Source of the DNA: Amphiplicatus metriothermophilus
GTDB lineage: Bacteria; Pseudomonadota; Alphaproteobacteria; Caulobacterales; Parvularculaceae
Assembly (NCBI RefSeq): GCF_900199215.1
Contig: NZ_FZQA01000003.1
Coordinates: forward strand, 349,999-413,998
Reading direction: 5' to 3'
DNA: 64,000 nucleotides
The notes under the pieces were generated by a model. The model was not told where the DNA came from, made no database searches, and saw only the letters and a list, made by a program, of their open reading frames with translations. Shown here piece by piece: positions 58,539-64,000 of the stretch. Within the stretch, counting starts at the first letter, position 1. Each line of letters opens with the position of its first letter. Position numbers and translations under genes: made by a program.

Positions 58539-59927
58539 ATGCACGATCTGAAAGCCATTCGCGACAATCCGGATGCCTTCGACGCCGGTCTGGCTCGTCG
58601 GGGGCTCGCCCCGCGCGCCGGGGAGATCCTCGCCCTCGACAGGGAGGCGCGGAAATACACCCAGGTTCTCAACGAGCTTCAGACCCGGCGCAACGCCGCC
58701 TCGAAGGCCATCGGGCAGGCCAAGGCGAAGAGCGACGAGGCCGAGGCGAAGCGCCTCATGGCCGAGGTCGAGTCGATCAAGGGGCAGCTGCCGGCCGCCG
58801 AGGCCGAGCAGAAGCGTTATCTTGAACAACTTAACGCTCTGCTCGCCGAACTGCCCAACCTTCCGGCGCCGGACGTTCCCGACGGCGCGGACGAGGCCGC
58901 CAATGTCGAGCTGCGACGCTGGGGCGAGCCGAAAGAAATCGCCGGCGCCAAAGAGCATTTCGAGATCGGCGAGGCGCTCGGACAGATGGATTTCGAGACC
59001 GCCGCGGCGATGTCGGGCGCGCGCTTCGTGCTGCTGAAGGGCCAGCTTGCCCGCCTCGAGCGGGCGCTCGCGAACTTCATGCTCGATCTGCACACGGGCG
59101 CGTTCGGTTATGAGGAGGTCGTCCCGCCGCTGCTGGTGCGCGACGGGGCGGTCTTCGGCACGGGACAGCTGCCGAAATTTGCATTGGACTTATTTGGCAC
59201 TAATAAGACCCAAGTATTCTCAGATTCGACATCAAGGTCGACTGAGTCAAAAAGGAGCGAAGCAGAATCAAAAACGGAAGTTCAGGTACGCGAAAGCGTC
59301 ACAGCCGTTCTGAAAAGCGATCTTTGGCTCATCCCGACCGCCGAAGTGCCGCTGACCAATATCGTCCGCGAGAAAATTCTCGATGCGGACGACCTCCCGC
59401 TGCGCTTCACCGCCTGGACGCCGTGCTTCCGCTCCGAGGCCGGCGCGGCCGGCAAGGACACGCGCGGCATGATCCGCCTGCACCAGTTCTCGAAGGTCGA
59501 GCTCGTCTCCGTCACGACGCCGGAGACGTCCGACGAGGAGCACGAGCGCATGACCGAATGCGCCGAAGAAGCGCTGAAGCGGCTCGGCCTGCCCTTTCGC
59601 ACCATGGTCCTGTGCGCGGGCGACATGGGCTTTTCGGCGCGCAAGACCTATGACATCGAGGTCTGGCTGCCGGGGCAGGGGCGCTATCGCGAGATTTCGT
59701 CCTGCTCGAACTGCGGCGACTTTCAGGCCCGCCGCATGAAGGCGCGGTTCAGGGCGAAGGGCGACAAGCAGACCCGGTGCGTTCACACGCTCAACGGCTC
59801 GGGCCTCGCGGTGGGCCGCACGCTCGTGGCGATTCTGGAGAACTATCAGCAGCCGGACGGTTCGGTCGTCGTGCCGGAGGCGCTGGTCCCGTATATGGGC
59901 GGCGTCGAGCGGATCGAAAAAACATGA
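58539..59927 (+). CDS. serS: Seryl-tRNA synthetase with an unusual insertion
   Basis: Charges tRNA-Ser. The N-terminal coiled coil (about 30-105) and class II catalytic domain are normal: [53 protein letters not shown] and [17 protein letters not shown]. The 462-residue product is some 35 residues longer than usual. The extra residues (about 221-260) fall between LPKF-LDLF and LIPTAEV. Bases 59199-59318 that encode them are about 45% G+C against a much higher background. The frame is kept across the insertion. Confidence 0.95.
   Translation: MHDLKAIRDNPDAFDAGLARRGLAPRAGEILALDREARKYTQVLNELQTRRNAASKAIGQAKAKSDEAEAKRLMAEVESIKGQLPAAEAEQKRYLEQLNALLAELPNLPAPDVPDGADEAANVELRRWGEPKEIAGAKEHFEIGEALGQMDFETAAAMSGARFVLLKGQLARLERALANFMLDLHTGAFGYEEVVPPLLVRDGAVFGTGQLPKFALDLFGTNKTQVFSDSTSRSTESKRSEAESKTEVQVRESVTAVLKSDLWLIPTAEVPLTNIVREKILDADDLPLRFTAWTPCFRSEAGAAGKDTRGMIRLHQFSKVELVSVTTPETSDEEHERMTECAEEALKRLGLPFRTMVLCAGDMGFSARKTYDIEVWLPGQGRYREISSCSNCGDFQARRMKARFRAKGDKQTRCVHTLNGSGLAVGRTLVAILENYQQPDGSVVVPEALVPYMGGVERIEKT
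59199..59318 (+). other. Low-GC in-frame insertion within serS
   Basis: Codons about 221-260 of serS. The translated segment is Ser-, Lys- and Glu-rich ([19 protein letters not shown]). A hairpin CTCAG-CGAC with GTCG-CTGAG lies near 59219-59248. It resembles the coding palindromic elements known from Rickettsia, but its origin is unproven. Confidence 0.5.
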
Positions 59928-59954
59928 CATGGCGGCGTCGGTAGAGCGAGCGAC

Positions 59955-60734
59955 ATGCGGATATTGTGCACCAACGACGACGGCGTTCACGCGCGGGGCC
60001 TTGAAAGCCTGGTGAAGATCGCGCGCGCGCTTTCCGACGACGTGTGGGTCGTCGCCCCGCAGGAGGAGCAGTCCGGCGCGGCGCGCTCGCTCACGCTCGC
60101 CCATCCCATCCGGGTGCGGAAGTATGACGACCGGCGGTTCGCCGTCTCCGGCACGCCGACCGACGCGGTGATGATGGCGGTCTCGAAGCTGCTCGCCGAC
60201 AGGCGCCCCGATCTCGTGCTGTCGGGGGTGAACAACGGCCAGAATCTCGCCGAGGACGTGACCTTCTCCGGCACCATCGCCGGCGCGCTTCAGGGCATGA
60301 CGCTCGGCGTTCCTTCCATCGCGCTGTCGCTGGCGCGCTTTTCGCGGGAGACCGCGCGCTGGGCGACGCCGGAGACTTACGGGCCCGGGATCATCCGCCG
60401 GCTTCTCGACGTCGGCTGGCCGCAGGACGTGGTCGTCAACGTCAATTTCCCCGACCGCGACCCGGACGACGTCGCCGGCGTGGAGGTGACGCGCCAGGGC
60501 CAGCGCGACGCCTTTTCGCTCTATACGGAGGAGCGCCAGGACCTGCGCGGCGGGACCTATTACTGGTTCGGCTTCTCCGACCGCCTCTCCGACCCGCCGG
60601 AAGGGACCGACCTGCGCGCCGTCTATGAGGGGCGCATCTCGATCACGCCGCTGCATCTGGCGCTCACCCACGCCGATTCCCATCGCGCGCTGTCGGCGGC
60701 GCTGAACGGGCCGGCGCGGCGGGAGCGCGGCTGA
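59955..60734 (+). CDS. surE: 5'/3'-nucleotidase SurE
   Basis: Survival protein and metal-dependent phosphatase. The 259-residue product has the metal motif [16 protein letters not shown], then [29 protein letters not shown] and [13 protein letters not shown]. It follows serS by 27 bases. In many proteobacteria pcm stands between surE and nlpD. Here pcm is absent. Confidence 0.97.
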   Translation: MRILCTNDDGVHARGLESLVKIARALSDDVWVVAPQEEQSGAARSLTLAHPIRVRKYDDRRFAVSGTPTDAVMMAVSKLLADRRPDLVLSGVNNGQNLAEDVTFSGTIAGALQGMTLGVPSIALSLARFSRETARWATPETYGPGIIRRLLDVGWPQDVVVNVNFPDRDPDDVAGVEVTRQGQRDAFSLYTEERQDLRGGTYYWFGFSDRLSDPPEGTDLRAVYEGRISITPLHLALTHADSHRALSAALNGPARRERG

Positions 60735-60759
60735 GGTCGCCCCCGCCGGAGTCCGAGTC

Positions 60760-60812
60760 CGTTAACGTCTTCTTAACCGAAATTGTCGACGTTCGGTTAA
60801 GATATGTTAACG
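60760..60812. promoter_or_regulatory. CtrA-type sites in a large inverted repeat
   Basis: TTAA-N7-TTAAC at 60762-60777 is an exact CtrA consensus. A second site, TTAA-N6-TTAAC, lies at 60797-60811. The arms CGTTAAC plus CTTAACCG (60760-60779) mirror CGGTTAAG plus GTTAACG (60794-60812). The pair stands 37 bases before the NlpD-like gene. Confidence 0.7.
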
Positions 60813-60848
60813 CGGAGCCTTTCGGGCTGAGGCCGGCAGGGGGCGGAC

Positions 60849-61982
60849 ATGGCCATGCGGACGCGCTCATTGTTCTTGATCGCCGCTTCGACGGCGGCGC
60901 TGGCGGCGTGCGGGTCGAGCCGCAACAACGCGCCCGTCGTCTACGGCACGCAGCCGGCGGCCGCGGGGCGGATCTATAATTCGCCTGCGGAGCTTCCTTC
61001 GGCGCAGACCGCTTCCTATCGAGAGCCCGCGCGCCTTGCGCCGGCTGCGCCCGTCGAGCGGGAGGCGCTGCCGTCGGCGCCGGCGCCGGCGCCGACCTAT
61101 GTGAGCGCGTACGAGACCGTGAAGTCGCCGCCCGCCGGGGGCGGCTGGGTCACGGTGCGCCCGGGCGATACGGTCTACGCCATCGCGCGGCGCACCGGCG
61201 CGAGCCCGCAGGCGATCATCGCGGAGAACGGTCTGCCCGCGCCCTATACGCTGCGCATCGGCGACACGCTGCGCGTGCCCGATCCGGGGCGCAAGATCGC
61301 CAACGATCTCGCGCAGCCCGCGCCGCAGGCGACGCCCGTTTCCGCGCGCCGGGCGAATATCCGGATCGTGCGCCGCGGCGACACGCTGTATTCGATCGCG
61401 CGCGCGAGCGGCGCGTCGCTCGAGGCGATCGCGCAGGCGAACGGCCTGCGCCCGCCCTATACGCTGTCCGTCGGGCAGGAGCTGATCATTCCGGGCGCGG
61501 ACGGGTCGGCCGGACGCGGCGGCCTCCAGCGCGAGGCGTCGCTGGACGTGGCCGACATCGCGCGCGCCGTCTCCTACACGCCGCCGCCCGCGGCGCAGGA
61601 TTCCGGCCGGCTGTTCGACTGGCCGGTGCGCGGCGCGATCATCGCGAAATACGGCGCGACCGGCGCGGGCCGGCGCAACGAGGGCGTGAACATCGCCGCG
61701 CCCAAAGGCACGCCCGTGCGCGCGGCCGCCGACGGCGAGGTCGTCTATCGCGGCTCGGAGCTCGACGGCTACGGCAATCTTCTGCTGATCCGGCACGACG
61801 ACGGGTTCGTGACCGCCTACGCTCACAACGACGTGATGCTGGTGCGCAAGGGCCAGAAGGTCCAGAAGGGCCAGGTGATCGCCAAGGTCGGCCAGACCGG
61901 CGCCGTCTCCGAGCCGCAGCTTCACTTCGAGATCCGCCAGAACCTCAAATCCGTCGACCCGCTGGCGTTTCTGGATCAGTAG
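60849..61982 (+). CDS. NlpD-like lipoprotein with LysM repeats and degenerate LytM domain
   Basis: The product has 377 residues with a lipobox (LAAC, Cys21). Two LysM domains bind peptidoglycan at about 101-144 and 171-215. The C-terminal LytM/M23 domain (about 256-375) is degenerate: Asn277 and Asn281 replace the His and Asp zinc ligands (NEGVN), and Gln357 replaces the catalytic His in QLHFE. Only His326 and His359 remain. Like EnvC and NlpD it is therefore predicted to activate amidases and not cut cell wall itself. The surE neighbour is the usual context of nlpD. CtrA-type sites lie upstream. Confidence 0.9.
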   Translation: MAMRTRSLFLIAASTAALAACGSSRNNAPVVYGTQPAAAGRIYNSPAELPSAQTASYREPARLAPAAPVEREALPSAPAPAPTYVSAYETVKSPPAGGGWVTVRPGDTVYAIARRTGASPQAIIAENGLPAPYTLRIGDTLRVPDPGRKIANDLAQPAPQATPVSARRANIRIVRRGDTLYSIARASGASLEAIAQANGLRPPYTLSVGQELIIPGADGSAGRGGLQREASLDVADIARAVSYTPPPAAQDSGRLFDWPVRGAIIAKYGATGAGRRNEGVNIAAPKGTPVRAAADGEVVYRGSELDGYGNLLLIRHDDGFVTAYAHNDVMLVRKGQKVQKGQVIAKVGQTGAVSEPQLHFEIRQNLKSVDPLAFLDQ

Positions 61983-62240
61983 GCGCGGCGGACGCTAAAG
62001 GCCTTTGCCTCGCCCAGTCCATAAGCGTGGCCATGCAGAAAGGGCGGAGCGCCTGCATTGACGCCTCGGTTAGTATGAAAGAAACCGATCCCCTTTTGAG
62101 CGACCGGGCCGATAAAACTGTATTGATTTAAAATCCATCAATGAGCAGGCAGCGCCTCTCTCTGGGTCATTAACGAAATCTATAGCCTGCTAATCTATTC
62201 GATGCCGGAACGGTAGTCGCGAGTGAGAAAGCAGGTTGAT
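61983..62240. other. Transition into the lower-GC island
   Basis: The gap drops from high GC to about half GC and has no gene. It includes an inverted repeat ATTGAT-N9-ATCAAT (62122-62142). The AT-rich stretch around 62115-62145 could hold a promoter for the two downstream genes, but no clear -35/-10 pair is assigned. Confidence 0.4.
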
Positions 62241-62492
62241 ATGAAGAAGCGCTCCATATCATTGGCGCTGGCCGTCATATTTGCAACGAGCAGCACATCC
62301 CCTGCTTATGCTTATCTCGATCCGGGAACGGGCAGCCTAATCCTGCAAGGAATCATCGGCGCCGTTGCTGGCGGATTATACTTTTTTCGAAGCTATTGGA
62401 TGAAGGCGGTCGCATTGATTACGGGCGGCAAGCCTTCATCATCGAAACACGCTTCGACGGAGAAAGTGGAGAATGCGGATCGTGAAAAATGA
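62241..62492 (+). CDS. Small membrane protein with YLDPGTGS motif
   Basis: The product has 83 residues from the ATG at 62241 (GTG at 62223 adds 6). It has a signal-like N-terminus ending SPAYA, then the motif YLDPGTGSLILQ and one transmembrane helix. Proteins with this motif often lie in cell-surface polysaccharide clusters. The function is unknown. Its stop overlaps the methyltransferase start (ATGA). Confidence 0.75.
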   Translation: MKKRSISLALAVIFATSSTSPAYAYLDPGTGSLILQGIIGAVAGGLYFFRSYWMKAVALITGGKPSSSKHASTEKVENADREK

Positions 62493-63925
62493 AAGTCGAA
62501 CCCGCATCATTTCGCGATCCCGCCGGCCGCATTTTTTATAAGCATGGGCGAGTATTTCGCGCTATCAGCGATGAGGCTGTAAATGACTTTATATTTTCGC
62601 ACAGTAATGCAATTCTAAAGAAATTAATCGCGGAAGGAGGCATAATCGAATCATTCGAAACGCCGGCTAAATCTCTCGGCGGAATAGAAGCGAATTGGGC
62701 GAGAATCGTTGAGCATCCGAAACTTCCTTTCATATCATATCCTTATGAATGGTCGTTCTCGCTGCTTCAACGCGCCGCCCTTCACCATCTAGATTTGCAA
62801 ATGGATTTGCTTCCGGCAGGCGTTTCACTTAGCGACGCTACAGCTTATAATGTTCAGTTCGTTGGTGTAAACCCTATATTTATAGACTCTCTATCATTCC
62901 GGAAATATGTTGAAGGAGAGTACTGGACAGCGCATAGGCAATTCTGCCAGCAATTTCTAAACCCGTTATTGTTGTGCGCCTATTGCGGCGTTGCGCACAA
63001 CGAGTGGTTCCGAGGAGCGGTGGAAGGAATAGCCACCGAATCTCTGGCCCGGTTGATGCCTTGGCGTCGACGTTTTTCCTGGCGCGTGCTTGCGCATGTG
63101 ATTCTGCCTGCGGCGTTGCAGAAACGCGATGCCGGCGCGGCGCGCGAATCCTTGGCGAGGCCGTTTCCACGCCATGCCTATTTGGGGATGTTGAAGCAGC
63201 TGCGGGCGTGGATTGAAGGCCTTACACCTAAGGGTGCGAGAAACACGATTTGGGCGGATTACGCCCATAACAATAGCTATCAAGAAAACGAATATGCAAC
63301 AAAAGCCGACCGCATTGCCAGTTTTGCATCTCGCGTCCGGCCAAGGCTTATGCTCGATTTTGGTTGCAACACAGGGGAGTTCTCTGAAATCGCGTTGAAG
63401 AATGGCGCTAAGAGCGTGGTCGGATTCGACTTCGACCACGGCGCACTCGAAGGCGCTTATCGCCGTGCTGTTGACAGGGACCTCGAATTTTTGCCCTTGC
63501 ACCAAGACGCCGCCAATCCAAGCCCCGGCTCGGGATGGAGAGGCGCGGAGCGGGCCGATTTACAGCAAAGATGCGAGAATGCGGATGGATTGATTGCGCT
63601 GGCCTTTATTCATCATCTCGCCATAGGCCGTAATATCCCATTAGACCAGTTGACGGATTGGCTCGTCGGCCTTGCGCCAAGGGGGATTATAGAGTTCACC
63701 CCCAAGGCGGATCCTATGGTTCAAAGACTGCTTTCGCTCCGTAAGGATATCTTTCCTGACTACACGCTCGAGCGTTTCGCCTCTCTGGTGAGCGAACGCG
63801 CCCGCATCGTCGCGCGTGACACGGTCACGTCAACCGGCCGGACGCTGTTTGAATATGAACTGACCTGCTCCCCGGATTGTCCTCGTTCAGAAGTTGAGTC
63901 TGTTCCGGGTTTGGTCCTTCTCTGA
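62489..63925 (+). CDS. Class I SAM-dependent methyltransferase, 3' end likely replaced by an insertion element
   Basis: The product has 478 residues. The first 260 residues form a large N-terminal domain of unknown type. A Rossmann methyltransferase follows, with motif I in MLDFGCNTGEFSEI (about residues 288-301) and motif II in VVGFDFDHGAL. The last residues after FEYEL, from about 63861, coincide with the end of the IS3-like element (TGACCTGCTCCC...), so the native C-terminus is probably lost. The base composition is lower in GC than the core genes around it. Confidence 0.8.
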   Translation: MKVEPASFRDPAGRIFYKHGRVFRAISDEAVNDFIFSHSNAILKKLIAEGGIIESFETPAKSLGGIEANWARIVEHPKLPFISYPYEWSFSLLQRAALHHLDLQMDLLPAGVSLSDATAYNVQFVGVNPIFIDSLSFRKYVEGEYWTAHRQFCQQFLNPLLLCAYCGVAHNEWFRGAVEGIATESLARLMPWRRRFSWRVLAHVILPAALQKRDAGAARESLARPFPRHAYLGMLKQLRAWIEGLTPKGARNTIWADYAHNNSYQENEYATKADRIASFASRVRPRLMLDFGCNTGEFSEIALKNGAKSVVGFDFDHGALEGAYRRAVDRDLEFLPLHQDAANPSPGSGWRGAERADLQQRCENADGLIALAFIHHLAIGRNIPLDQLTDWLVGLAPRGIIEFTPKADPMVQRLLSLRKDIFPDYTLERFASLVSERARIVARDTVTSTGRTLFEYELTCSPDCPRSEVESVPGLVLL

Positions 63926-64000
63926 CCGGTTGTAGTATTCCCGCGGCGTGAGCCCGTCGAGGCTCGTATGCGGGCGGTGATGGTTGTAGTCGTCGCGCCA
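63861..64000 (-). mobile_element. End of an IS3-family insertion sequence (partial)
   Basis: TGACCTGCTCCCCGG at 63861 is a plausible terminal-repeat start. The transposase's C-terminus lies in the reverse frame. The right boundary is beyond the window. Confidence 0.7.
63887..64000 (-). CDS. IS3-family transposase OrfB, C-terminal part
   Basis: The reverse-strand frame reads WRDDYNHHRPHTSLDGLTPR then EYYNRSEKDQTRNRLNF and stops at 63887. WRDDYN-HRPHTSLDGLTP is the hallmark end of the IS3 integrase core (rve_3). The N-terminal part lies past the right edge. It overlaps the last codons of the methyltransferase gene. Confidence 0.9.
   Translation of the reverse strand, partial: WRDDYNHHRPHTSLDGLTPREYYNRSEKDQTRNRLNF

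Overview
The window is high-GC alphaproteobacterial chromosome. The gene order pyrB-plsY-dprA, dgt-SPOR-nagZ-scpA-scpB-tatABC-serS-surE-nlpD and petABC is typical of Caulobacterales, Parvularculales and Rhizobiales. Other lineage signs are a GTTC-N7-GTTC-type SOS box, a CtrA-type TTAA-N7-TTAAC box and an ECF41 sigma factor. I cannot name the species. A Caulobacter- or Parvularcula-like organism fits best.

Layout. 1-7.5 kb: end of a VOC-fold protein, alaS, a secreted DUF2807 protein, and a leftward operon with start/stop overlaps (ruvX-membrane protein; pyrB-plsY-dprA). 7.6-16.8 kb: a secreted gluzincin-type protease-like protein, the GatCAB amidotransferase genes scattered among an alpha/beta hydrolase and an orphan antitoxin, then small lipoprotein, GST, Sel1-like, DUF1801 and DUF2200 genes. 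17-24.7 kb: uvrA and ssb diverge around an SOS box, followed by a histone-H1-like lysine-rich protein, a possible structured RNA with a strong terminator, a decayed DUF2269 gene, a kelch protein and sodC. 24.8-32.5 kb: gyrA, coaD, two cyclophilins, queA, csaA, tgt and tRNA-Lys. 32.5-38 kb: accessory genes including an ECF41 sigma operon, a nitrilase, hemF and trmL. 38-45.3 kb: the cytochrome bc1 operon petABC, a PilZ protein, ychF, pth, rplY, a DUF2520 protein and a cold-shock gene. 45.4-50 kb: a RecD2-like helicase, an AT-rich insert with a HEPN-like ORF, xth, a frameshifted sulfotransferase, a nitroreductase and erpA. 50.2-62 kb: dgt, SPOR protein, nagZ, scpAB, NTF2-like protein, tatABC, a VapBC module, serS, surE and an NlpD-like amidase activator. 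62-64 kb: a lower-GC segment with a small membrane protein, a methyltransferase and the end of an IS3-family element.

Most genes are core functions: translation (alaS, serS, gatCAB, tgt, queA, csaA, pth, rplY), DNA repair and chromosome handling (uvrA, ssb, gyrA, dprA, ruvX, xth, scpAB), respiration (petABC), protein export (tatABC) and envelope division (nlpD-like, nagZ, SPOR). Small insertions break this backbone: a repeat between gatC and gatA, vapBC between tatC and serS, the HEPN-like ORF next to xth, and the island after nlpD.

The most unusual observations are a roughly 40-residue low-GC insertion inside SerRS, a Tgt that lacks two of its three zinc cysteines, large palindromes in front of the histone-like gene, an ECF41 operon with a matching promoter, and a CtrA-type site in front of the NlpD-like gene. 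I did not find a CRISPR array, a prophage or an obvious multigene defence system.
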